Translations under genes and position numbers: made by a program
Shown: positions 36,401 to 43,066 of the stretch, one piece after another
Numbering within the stretch: the first letter of the stretch is position 1
How the letters are laid out: every line of letters begins with the position of its first letter
Source: Streptomyces sp. NBC_01294
Lineage (GTDB): Bacteria; Actinomycetota; Actinomycetes; Streptomycetales; Streptomycetaceae
DNA: 64,000 bases
Reading direction: 5' to 3'
Assembly: GCF_035917235.1 (NCBI RefSeq)
Contig: NZ_CP108423.1
Coordinates: forward strand, 4,803,501-4,867,500
Notes under the pieces: generated by a model
What the model was told of the DNA's origin: nothing
The model's database searches: none
What the model saw: the letters and a program-made list of their open reading frames with translations, nothing else

Positions 36401-36976
36401 GGCGGCGAGCAGTCCGGCCACATCGCGGGCGTCGGCTTCGACCTCTACATCCGCATGGTCGGCGAGGCCGTGGCCGACTACCGGGCCGCGATCGAGGGCG
36501 GGGTGGAGGAGGAGCCGCCGCTGGAGGTCAAGATCGAGCTGCCGGTCGACGCGCACGTCCCGCACGACTACGCGCCGGGCGAGCGGCTGCGCCTGCAGGC
36601 GTACCGGTCCATCGCCTCCGCCAACTCCGAGGCGGACATCAAGGCGGTACGGGAGGAGCTCACCGACCGCTACGGCAAGCTGCCGGAGCCGGTGGAGAAC
36701 CTGCTGCTGGTGGCCGGGCTGCGGATGCTCGCCCGGGCCTGCGGCGTCGGCGACATCACCCTGCAGGGCCACAACATCAGGTTCGGGCCGGTGGAGCTGC
36801 GCGAGTCGCAGGAGCTGCGGCTCAAGCGCCTCTACCCGGGGTCGGTGCTCAAGCCCGCCACCTCACAGGTGCTGATCCCGCGGCCCAAGGCGGGCAAGAT
36901 CGGCGGCAAGCCGGTGGTCGGGCGGGAACTGCTCGCCTGGACGGGGGAGTTCCTCACCACCATCCTCGGGTCCTGA
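33446..36976 (+). CDS. mfd: Transcription-repair coupling factor
   Basis: Full-length Mfd (1176 residues), which removes RNA polymerase stalled at DNA lesions and recruits UvrA. The UvrB-homology region is N-terminal. The CarD-like polymerase-interacting domain is near 490-560 (DPLTLEAGDYIVHEQHGVGR). The RecG-like motor follows, with Walker A GDVGYGKTE near 654, DEEQ box VIVDEEQRFGVEHK and motif VI QLRGRVGRGRERG, then the autoinhibitory C-terminal domain. ATG 33446 is preceded by GGAAAG. It is transcribed alone. Confidence 0.97.
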   Translation: MSLHGLLDAVTRDAALAEAVTAAGDGNRMHVDLVGPAAARPFAIAALARQTERTVLAVTATGREAEDLAAALRSLLPPDEVVDYPSWETLPHERLSPRSDTMGRRLAVLRRLVHPSKDDPAAGPVSVIVAPIRSVLQPQVKGLGDLVPVSLRQGGSGDLGEITAALAAAAYARVELVEKRGEFAVRGGILDVFPPTEEHPLRVEFWGDEVEEIRYFKVADQRSLEVAEHGLWAPPCRELLLTDSVRERAAALAEAHPELGELLNKIAEGIAVEGMESLAPVLVDDMELLIDVLPAGSMAVVCDPERVRTRASDLVATSQEFLMASWAATAGGGEAPIDVGAASLRGIAEVRDRARELNMMWWSVSPFAADETAGGDTLKLAMHAPEAYRGDTARALADTKGWIADGWHTVYLTEGHGPAARTVEVLGGEGIAARLEADLRTLEPSLVHVACGSLDNGFVDPVLRLAVLTETDLTGQRTATKDLGRMPTRRRKTIDPLTLEAGDYIVHEQHGVGRYVEMVQRTVQGATREYLLVEYAPAKRGQPGDRLYIPTDQLEQVTKYVGGEAPTLHRLGGADWTKTKARAKKAVKEIAADLIKLYSARMAAPGHTFGPDTPWQRELEDAFPYAETPDQLTTIAEVKEDMEKSVPMDRLICGDVGYGKTEIAVRAAFKAVQDGKQVAVLVPTTLLVQQHFGTFSERYSQFPVNVKALSRFQNETESKATLEGLGEGSVDVVIGTHRLFSQETRFKDLGLVIVDEEQRFGVEHKEQLKKLRANVDVLTMSATPIPRTLEMAVTGIREMSTITTPPEERHPVLTFVGPYEEKQIGAAIRRELLREGQCFYIHNRVESIDRAAAKLREIVPEARIATAHGQMSEQALEQVVVDFWEKKFDVLVSTTIVESGIDISNANTLIVERGDNFGLSQLHQLRGRVGRGRERGYAYFLYPPEKPLTETAHERLATIAQHTEMGAGMYVAMKDLEIRGAGNLLGGEQSGHIAGVGFDLYIRMVGEAVADYRAAIEGGVEEEPPLEVKIELPVDAHVPHDYAPGERLRLQAYRSIASANSEADIKAVREELTDRYGKLPEPVENLLLVAGLRMLARACGVGDITLQGHNIRFGPVELRESQELRLKRLYPGSVLKPATSQVLIPRPKAGKIGGKPVVGRELLAWTGEFLTTILGS

Positions 36977-36982
36977 CACGCC

Positions 36983-37016
36983 GTGGAGGCCGGGCCCGTG
37001 CGGGCCCGGCCTCCAC
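36983..37016. terminator. Terminator after mfd
   Basis: A perfect 15-bp stem GTGGAGGCCGGGCCC with its complement and a 4-base loop. It lies between convergent mfd and the lipoprotein gene. Confidence 0.92.
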
Positions 37017-37053
37017 CGGTGGACGATCCTCAGCCGAGCCGAGCCGGCCCGCG

Positions 37054-37770
37054 TCAGCCGAGCTGGTCCGCGTCGATGACGTCCTTGCCGGCCGGAGCGT
37101 CGGCCTTCACCGGCTGGTTGATCCCGGTGAAGGTGACCTCGGCCGCCTCCGTGCCGGTGATGCTCGCCTTCAGCAGGTACGGCTCGCCCTTGGTGGCCAC
37201 CAGCAGGGTCTCGGTTCCCTCGGTGGTCTCCGTGGTCAGGGTCAGGGCCTCCTGGTCGCCGACCGTGGTGACCTTGCCCTTCTGCGCGCCCTTGCTCTCC
37301 TCGAAGTCCTTGAGCAGCTCGTCCAGGTCACACAGGGCGGACAGCTCCTTCGCGTCCGCGTCCGAGGTCTTCGACTTCAGCCAGTGGCCCGAGAGCTGCT
37401 TGACCGCCTGGTCCGCCTGGTCCTTGGGCAGGTCCTTCATCTGGGCGCGGTAGAAGGGCTCGTCCGCCTTGATGAACACGAACTCGCCGTTGCGGATCAG
37501 CTCGAAGGAGCCGTCCTGGCCGGAGAACGTCCCCTTGCAGTCGCCGGTCTTGCTGACCGCCATGTTGATCTCCACGGGCTTGCCCTCGTCCGAGATCTTC
37601 CCGCTGACGGTGAGCGAGGACGCGCCGCGCAGGGCGGTCACGGACTTGTCGGCCACCTCGGAGCCGGACAGCTCGGGGAACGGGCCGTCGGGACCGAAGC
37701 ATCCGGTCAGGCCGAGGGCGGCGGCGCAGGCGAGGGCGGTGGTGGCGGTGAGGCGGTGCATGGTGCGCAT
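37054..37770 (-). CDS. Secreted lipoprotein, LppX/LprG-like
   Basis: A lipoprotein of 238 residues with signal peptide and lipobox LGLTGC (Cys near residue 24). The mature part alternates short beta strands and polar turns (SSLTVSGKISDEGKPVEINMAV, DGSFELIRNGEFVFIK, EALTLTTETTEGTETLLVATKGEPYLLKASI) in the manner of the half-barrel LppX/LprG lipid-carrier fold. That identification rests on pattern, not on a signature motif. ATG 37770 is chosen; ATG 37761 is an alternative. It lies 92 bases downstream of a second lipoprotein gene on the same strand. Confidence 0.8.
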   Translation of the reverse strand: MRTMHRLTATTALACAAALGLTGCFGPDGPFPELSGSEVADKSVTALRGASSLTVSGKISDEGKPVEINMAVSKTGDCKGTFSGQDGSFELIRNGEFVFIKADEPFYRAQMKDLPKDQADQAVKQLSGHWLKSKTSDADAKELSALCDLDELLKDFEESKGAQKGKVTTVGDQEALTLTTETTEGTETLLVATKGEPYLLKASITGTEAAEVTFTGINQPVKADAPAGKDVIDADQLG

Positions 37771-37862
37771 GGGGACTCTCTACGGCAGGAATCGAAAAGG
37801 GGGGGTCGAGCAAGCGTAAGGACAAACGGAATGATCTATTCCGGCGGGGGTCCGGACGGGGG

Positions 37863-38567
37863 TCAGCCCGCCTTCTTCCAGTCCGCGCAGTCGGTGGTCT
37901 TGAAGTAGGCGTCGCCGGCGGCGATCGTCACGACCGCCGGGCCCGTGGGGTTCTCGTTCGCGATGATCGAGTCGACGTCGTGGCCCGCGGACTTGGCGCG
38001 CTCCCAGTAGCAGCCGCCGCCCTCCTCCGCGGGGCCGGCGGACTTGTAGGTGCCGGGGGCGATGTCGGTGCCGACCTTGAGCATCCCCGCCTTGCCGGAG
38101 AACTCGGTCTTCGGGGATCCGCCGGCCGCCTGGGGGTCCACGGCCTCCCAGTCCTTGCAGTCGCTGGACTTGAAGATCTTGTCGGTGGCCGCGATGGTCA
38201 CGTAGCTCGCGCCGACCACGTTGTCGTTGGCGATGATCGAGTCGATCTCGCCCGAGGAGTCCTTGCTCCGCTCCCAGTAGCAGCCGCCGCCGTTGCCGGA
38301 GGTGCGGTAGGTGCCCGGCTGGACGTCCTTGCCGACCTCGAAGGTGCCACTGCCGCGGACGGCGGCCTTCTTCTTCTCCTCGGCCGGCTTCTGCGCGGCG
38401 TCGCCGCCCTTCGCGGCCGGGGCCGAGGCCGCGGGCTTGGGCCCCGAACCCTCGCCCGCCTCGTCGGGGGCGGCGCACGCGCCGACCGTCATCAGCGCGA
38501 GGACCGCGCCGCAGCCGGTCAGCTTCGTGTGGCGGGTGATCCAGGACGTGCGCGAGGTGTGGGACAT
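37863..38567 (-). CDS. Lipoprotein with duplicated extracellular domain
   Basis: The 234-residue lipoprotein has a signal peptide and a lipobox-like VGACAA. A charged Ala/Lys linker follows, then two tandem copies of a domain of about 55-60 residues. Each reads approximately G-x-F-x-VG-x-D-I-x-PGTY, GGGCYWER, DSIIAN-x-N, VTIAA-x-D-x-x-F, then C-x-x-W. The two Cys per copy (CYWER and the Cys before the final Trp) probably form a disulfide. I recognise the repeat as common in actinobacterial secreted proteins but know no function. ATG 38567 follows AGGAG. It diverges from the methylase gene across a region with two symmetric operators. Confidence 0.85.
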   Translation of the reverse strand: MSHTSRTSWITRHTKLTGCGAVLALMTVGACAAPDEAGEGSGPKPAASAPAAKGGDAAQKPAEEKKKAAVRGSGTFEVGKDVQPGTYRTSGNGGGCYWERSKDSSGEIDSIIANDNVVGASYVTIAATDKIFKSSDCKDWEAVDPQAAGGSPKTEFSGKAGMLKVGTDIAPGTYKSAGPAEEGGGCYWERAKSAGHDVDSIIANENPTGPAVVTIAAGDAYFKTTDCADWKKAG

Positions 38568-38645
38568 GGGGTGTGACTCCTGCCTCTCCGGCTGTTCTTG
38601 GACTACTGCGGCTGCTCTGTTCGACGTCCTGATCACATCATGAGC

Positions 38646-38696
38646 TGTGAACCGAGTCAACACGGTTCACAAAAGATTCCGAGTTCACGGTGTGAA
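38646..38696. promoter_or_regulatory. Two GTGAA/TTCAC palindromes between lipoprotein and methylase genes
   Basis: TGTGAACCG (38646-38654) and CGGTTCACA (38663-38671) form a perfect 9-bp inverted repeat with an 8-base spacer. A second palindrome, TTCACGGTGTGAA, lies at 38684-38696. A -10-like TATGCT follows near 38720, 7 bases before the methylase ATG. Probably a regulator-bound divergent promoter with a leaderless methylase message. Confidence 0.65.
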
Positions 38697-38732
38697 GTGG
38701 TCTCTCTCGCGCAACGGGGTATGCTCCCGGGC

Positions 38733-40799
38733 ATGTCCGAGGAGAACGCCGCAGAGGTCACCGCGGCCGAGGTCGCACGCCTGGCCGGAGTCGGCCGCGC
38801 CGCAGTCAGCAACTGGCGCCGCCGCCACGCCGACTTCCCCAAGCCCGTCGGTGGTACCGAGACCAGCCCCTCCTTCTCCCTGGGTGAGGTGGAGCACTGG
38901 CTGCGCGCCCAGGGAAAGCTCGCCGAGGTCCCGCTGCGCGAGCGCGTCTGGCAGCAGATCACCGCCCACCCCGGCGGGGCCGTCAGCGCACTCGTCAAGG
39001 CCGGCAGCGCGCTGCTCGTCGTACACGACCGGCCCGCCGACTGGCCGGAACTGGCCGCCGACCCCGACGAGCGCATGGCCGCCCGGCTGCGGCCCGTCCT
39101 CGACCGGGTGCTCGGCGCGCGCCTGGGGCCGGGCCACGCGCTCGCCGAGGTCCCGCTGCGCCCCGCCGCCATGCCGCTGCTGCGGGCCGCCGCCGAACTC
39201 GGCGCCGAACTCGGCGCCCGCGAGGCCTTCGAGTTCCTCCTCGGCCGCCACCTCGACGCCAACCCCCGCCAGTACACGCTCACCCCGGACGGCCTCGCCG
39301 CGCTCATGGCCGCCCTCGCCGGGCCCTCCGGTGCAAGCACCGGCTCCACCGGAGCGGCCGGCGCCGCGCCCTTCACGGTGCTCGACCCCGCCTGCGGCAC
39401 GGGCACCCTGCTGCGGGCCGTCTCCGGCGCCACCGCCCTGCACGCGCAGGACTCCTCACCCGAACTCGCCGCCCTCGCCGCGCTGCGCCTCGCCCTGCAC
39501 GGGCCCGCCGCCGTCCGCGCGGTTGCCGCCGACAGCCTGCGCGCCGACGCCTTCGCCCAGGACGCCGTCGACGCGGTGCTCTGCCACCCGCCGTTCAACG
39601 AACGCAACTGGGGCCACGAGGAACTGGCCTACGACCCGCGCTGGGAGTACGGCTTCCCGGCCCGCACCGAATCCGAACTCGCCTGGGTCCAGCACGCCCT
39701 GGCCCACCTGCGCGAGGGCGGCACCGCCGTGCTGCTCATGCCGCCCGCCGTCGCCGCCCGCCGCTCCGGCCGCCGCATCCGCGCCGACCTGCTGCGCCGC
39801 GGCGCGCTGCGGGCCGTCGTCGCCCTCCCGGCCGGCGCCGCGCCGCCGTACGGGATCCCGCTGCACCTGTGGGTGCTGCGCCGGCCCGCCCCCCAGGCGG
39901 CGCCCCCGGCCGGACTGCTGCTCGTCGACACCGCGGCCCTCGCCGCCGACGGCGGGCTCCGGGCCGCCTGGCCCGCCGTGCACGACACGGTGGAGGGCGC
40001 CTGGAACGCGTACGACGCCGCCGGCGCCGCCCCCGAGGTCCCTGGCGTCAGCCGCGTCGTGCCCGTCATCGAGCTCCTGGACGACGACGTCGACCTCACC
40101 CCCGCCCGCCATCTGCCGCCTCCGGCCGCCGGCGGCGGACCGGCCGAGCTGAGCGCCGTACGGGAGCGGCTCGGCGAGACCCTCGGCCGGGCCGTCCGGC
40201 TCACCCCGCCGCCCGCCGCCCCGCCCGCCCGGGCCGCGGCCCGGCTGCCGCTGACCACCATCGGCGAACTCGCCCGCGCCGGAGCCCTGGAGCTGCACAC
40301 CGGCACCGGCGGCGGGAGCGGGACGGCCCCCGTCCTCACCGAGCACGACGTGTACGCCGGAACCGGCCCGTCCGGAACCCTGGCGCCCACCGCCGACGCG
40401 CCCCTGCTCACCACGCCCGGCGACGTCCTCGTCCCCCTCGTCGGCGGCGCCGCCGTCGCCCGGGTCGTCGACGAGGCCACCGCGGGCGCCGTCCCGGGCC
40501 GCGGCGTGGCCCTGCTGCGCCCCGACCCGGCCGCCCTCGACCCGTGGTTCCTGGCCGGATTCGTACGCGGCACCGCCAACAACCGCCGCGCCAGCAGCCA
40601 TGCCTCCACCGCCACCCGGCTCGACGTGCGCCGGCTGCGGCTGCCCCGGCTGCCCCTCGCGGAACAGGAGCGCTACGGCACCCGGTTCCGGGCGCTCGCC
40701 GAGTTCGAGGACGCGCTGCGGCTGGCGGGACGGCTCGGCGAGCAACTCGTACAGGGCTTCCACGACGGCCTGTCGGACGGCACCGTCACCCCGGAGTGA
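38733..40799 (+). CDS. N6-adenine DNA methylase-like protein with N-terminal helix-turn-helix and HPPF motif
   Basis: Protein of 688 residues. Residues 1-60 are a helix-turn-helix (TAAEVARLAGVGRAAVSNWRRRH). A HsdM-like methyltransferase core follows: motif I DPACGTGTLL near 218, and motif IV CHPPFNERNW near 285, where the catalytic N/D of NPPF is His. The C-terminal 250 residues resemble a restriction-enzyme specificity region (LTTIGELARAGALELHTG; LRLPRLPLAEQERY). No restriction subunit or separate specificity gene adjoins. It may be an orphan methylase or, given the His, a DNA-binding regulator that has lost catalysis. ATG 38733 probably begins a leaderless message. Confidence 0.8.
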   Translation: MSEENAAEVTAAEVARLAGVGRAAVSNWRRRHADFPKPVGGTETSPSFSLGEVEHWLRAQGKLAEVPLRERVWQQITAHPGGAVSALVKAGSALLVVHDRPADWPELAADPDERMAARLRPVLDRVLGARLGPGHALAEVPLRPAAMPLLRAAAELGAELGAREAFEFLLGRHLDANPRQYTLTPDGLAALMAALAGPSGASTGSTGAAGAAPFTVLDPACGTGTLLRAVSGATALHAQDSSPELAALAALRLALHGPAAVRAVAADSLRADAFAQDAVDAVLCHPPFNERNWGHEELAYDPRWEYGFPARTESELAWVQHALAHLREGGTAVLLMPPAVAARRSGRRIRADLLRRGALRAVVALPAGAAPPYGIPLHLWVLRRPAPQAAPPAGLLLVDTAALAADGGLRAAWPAVHDTVEGAWNAYDAAGAAPEVPGVSRVVPVIELLDDDVDLTPARHLPPPAAGGGPAELSAVRERLGETLGRAVRLTPPPAAPPARAAARLPLTTIGELARAGALELHTGTGGGSGTAPVLTEHDVYAGTGPSGTLAPTADAPLLTTPGDVLVPLVGGAAVARVVDEATAGAVPGRGVALLRPDPAALDPWFLAGFVRGTANNRRASSHASTATRLDVRRLRLPRLPLAEQERYGTRFRALAEFEDALRLAGRLGEQLVQGFHDGLSDGTVTPE

Positions 40800-40910
40800 G
40801 GGCCCGTGCGGCGACCGTGCAACGGTTGCGCGCATCCCCTCACTCCTGGCCGGGAACGCTGTATACCCTCAGAGCCGAAACTTCTTCCGCACGGCCCGTC
40901 AGGAGCAGCG

Positions 40911-41561
40911 ATGCACGGCCCCGGCCTTCCGCCGCAGTACGGCCCCCAGCCCTCGTCCGGGGGGGTGGTGGGCCTGCGCGTGCTGTTCACGCTGCTGCCC
41001 ATCCTGAGCTGCGGCTTCTTGGCCTGGGGCTCGATGCTGCGGCTCGCACTGGTCACCCGCAAGACCCGTGACTGGGTCCTGATGGTCGCCACGTGCGTCC
41101 TCTCCGTCTTCTGGTTCGTGCTGTTCGGCCTCGACCCGACGAGCGACACCACCGGCTGGCAGAGCGACACGGGGGGCTTCGGCACGCTCATCACCGGCCT
41201 GGCGGCCTGCGTGTACTTCCTCGTCTCCGACATCAAGCACCACGAGGCCGTGCGGACGGGCGTGCCGGCCGGGCAGTGGTACCCGTCCCGGCCCGCGCCC
41301 TACGCCCACCCGCAGCAGAGCGCGCCCTCCTACGGCTACCCGCCCGCCCAGGCCCCCACCGTGCACTCCACCCCGACGCCGGCGCCGACCCCCGCCCCGG
41401 CCCCGCCGCAGGTGCCGCCGCAGGCGACCCCGCCGCCGCGCATCGGGCAGGTCCGCGCCGAACTCGACGAGCTCAGCGAGCTGCTGCGCAAGCAGACCCC
41501 GCCGCCGGGCGGCCCCCGCCAGGACCCGAACCAGACCGCCTTCCAGGACCCGAATCAGTGA
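40911..41561 (+). CDS. Small membrane protein with Pro-rich tail, coupled to a Ser/Thr kinase
   Basis: The 216-residue protein has three hydrophobic segments between residues 18 and 105 (LRVLFTLLPILSCGFLAWG; VLMVATCVLSVFWFVLFGL; LITGLAACVYFLVSDI), then a long cytosolic Pro/Gln/Ala tail ending in a short helix (AELDELSELLRKQ). I do not recognise a family. ATG 40911 follows AGGAG, and a TATACC -10-like box lies about 45 bases upstream. Its TGA overlaps the kinase GTG, so it is probably a membrane partner or substrate of that kinase (inference). Confidence 0.8.
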   Translation: MHGPGLPPQYGPQPSSGGVVGLRVLFTLLPILSCGFLAWGSMLRLALVTRKTRDWVLMVATCVLSVFWFVLFGLDPTSDTTGWQSDTGGFGTLITGLAACVYFLVSDIKHHEAVRTGVPAGQWYPSRPAPYAHPQQSAPSYGYPPAQAPTVHSTPTPAPTPAPAPPQVPPQATPPPRIGQVRAELDELSELLRKQTPPPGGPRQDPNQTAFQDPNQ

Positions 41562-43066
41562 CCGACCGGCTCATCGGCGACCGCTACCAGCTCGCCACCA
41601 TCCTCGGCCAGGGCGGCATGGGCCAGGTCTGGACGGCGTACGACCGGCGCCTCGACCGACGCGTCGCCGTCAAGCTGCTGCGCCCCGACAAGGTCGCCGG
41701 CCCCGGCACGGTCGCCGAGGAACTGCGCCGCCGCTTCGTGCGCGAGTGCCGGGTCACGGCGCAGGTGGACCACCCCGGCCTGGTCACCGTGCACGACGCG
41801 GGCAGTGACGGCGACGAGCTCTACCTCGTCATGGGCTACGTCGAGGGCGCCGACCTCGCCGACCACCTCGCCGAGCACGACCCGTACCCCTGGCAGTGGG
41901 CGGTCGCGGTCGTCGCGCAGCTGTGCGCGGTCCTCTCGGCCGTGCACGCGGTGCCGATCGTGCACCGCGACCTGAAGCCCCGCAACGTGATGATCCGCCC
42001 CGACGGCACCGTGCTGGTCCTGGACCTCGGCGTGGCCTCGGTGATGGACACCGACACCACCCGCCTCACCAGCACCGGTTCGCCCATCGGCAGCCCCGCG
42101 TACATGGCGCCCGAGCAGGCCATGGGCGGCGCGGTGGGCCCGTACACCGACCTCTACGCCCTCGGCGTGCTGCTGTACGAACTCCTCAGCGGCAACGTGC
42201 CCTTCGCCGGGTCCACCGCCCTCGGCGTCCTGCACCGCCACCTGTACGAGCCCCCCGTCCCGGTCCGCCGGCTGCGCCCGGAGGTCCCGGCGGAGCTGGA
42301 GAAGCTCCTGCTGCACCTCCTCGCCAAGGACCCGCAGGACCGGCCCGCCTCCGCGCAGGAGGTCTACGAGGCCCTGGCCTCGCTGCTGCCCGCCCGCGAC
42401 AGCCGTCCCCCGGCCGGCCCGCTCGACCCGACCCGGCCCTTCCTGCGCCCGCACGCCCCCTGGCCGGACCGGGCCGCGGTCGTCCCTCCGCGGCCGAGCA
42501 CCCCGCCGGCGCCGCCGAAGGCCGACGTCCCGGGCGCCGTGGACGAGGCCCGCAAGCTCCTGGACCAGGGGCGGCTCACCCAGGCCGTGGACATCCTCGG
42601 CGGGATCCTGCCGGCCGCGGCCGCCGAGCACGGGGAGCACTCCCCGGTGGTGCGCTCCCTGCGCAAGCAGTACGCCGCCACGCTGATGGACGACGGCCAG
42701 TACCGCCGCGCCCTGCCCGAACTGCGCCGCCTCGCCGACGAGTTCCCGGCCGGCGATCCCCAGGCCCTGCGCTTCCGCTACGACGCGGCGCAGTGCCTGG
42801 AGCAACTGGGCGAGCCGGCCGCGGCCCTGGCGGAGTACCGCGCGCTGCTCCCGCTCTTCGAGAACCACTACGCCAACCCGGACCCGGGCCTGCCCCTGGA
42901 GGTCCGCCGCCGGATCGGGCACCTGCTGCTCTCCCTCGGCGACCGGCCGGCGGCCCACGACACCCTGGCCCGCCTGCTGTTCGACGCGGAGCGCCTGCAC
43001 GGCCCGGCGCACCCCTTCCCGGCCGAGATACGCCGCACCCTGCACTGGCTGGGTCAGGTCCGCTGA
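41558..43066 (+). CDS. Soluble Hanks-type Ser/Thr protein kinase with TPR-like C-terminus
   Basis: Protein kinase of 502 residues. The Gly-rich loop LGQGGMGQVW, the VAVKLL lysine, HRDLKPRN near 136 and the activation loop up to SPAYMAPEQ are intact; the metal-binding motif is DLG instead of DFG, which is common in actinobacterial kinases. A Pro-rich linker (about 285-330) leads to TPR-like helices (AVDEARKLLDQGRLTQAVDIL, QYRRALPELRRLADEFP, DAAQCLEQLGEPAAALAEYR). There is no membrane helix or PASTA domain, so membrane contact may come from the coupled upstream protein. Its 3' end overlaps the convergent YfhO-type gene by 13 bases. Confidence 0.92.
   Translation: MTDRLIGDRYQLATILGQGGMGQVWTAYDRRLDRRVAVKLLRPDKVAGPGTVAEELRRRFVRECRVTAQVDHPGLVTVHDAGSDGDELYLVMGYVEGADLADHLAEHDPYPWQWAVAVVAQLCAVLSAVHAVPIVHRDLKPRNVMIRPDGTVLVLDLGVASVMDTDTTRLTSTGSPIGSPAYMAPEQAMGGAVGPYTDLYALGVLLYELLSGNVPFAGSTALGVLHRHLYEPPVPVRRLRPEVPAELEKLLLHLLAKDPQDRPASAQEVYEALASLLPARDSRPPAGPLDPTRPFLRPHAPWPDRAAVVPPRPSTPPAPPKADVPGAVDEARKLLDQGRLTQAVDILGGILPAAAAEHGEHSPVVRSLRKQYAATLMDDGQYRRALPELRRLADEFPAGDPQALRFRYDAAQCLEQLGEPAAALAEYRALLPLFENHYANPDPGLPLEVRRRIGHLLLSLGDRPAAHDTLARLLFDAERLHGPAHPFPAEIRRTLHWLGQVR

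Noticed and set aside
33251..36772. Very long open frame antisense to mfd.
   Set aside because: Shadow of mfd, whose CarD and helicase motifs prove the plus strand is coding.
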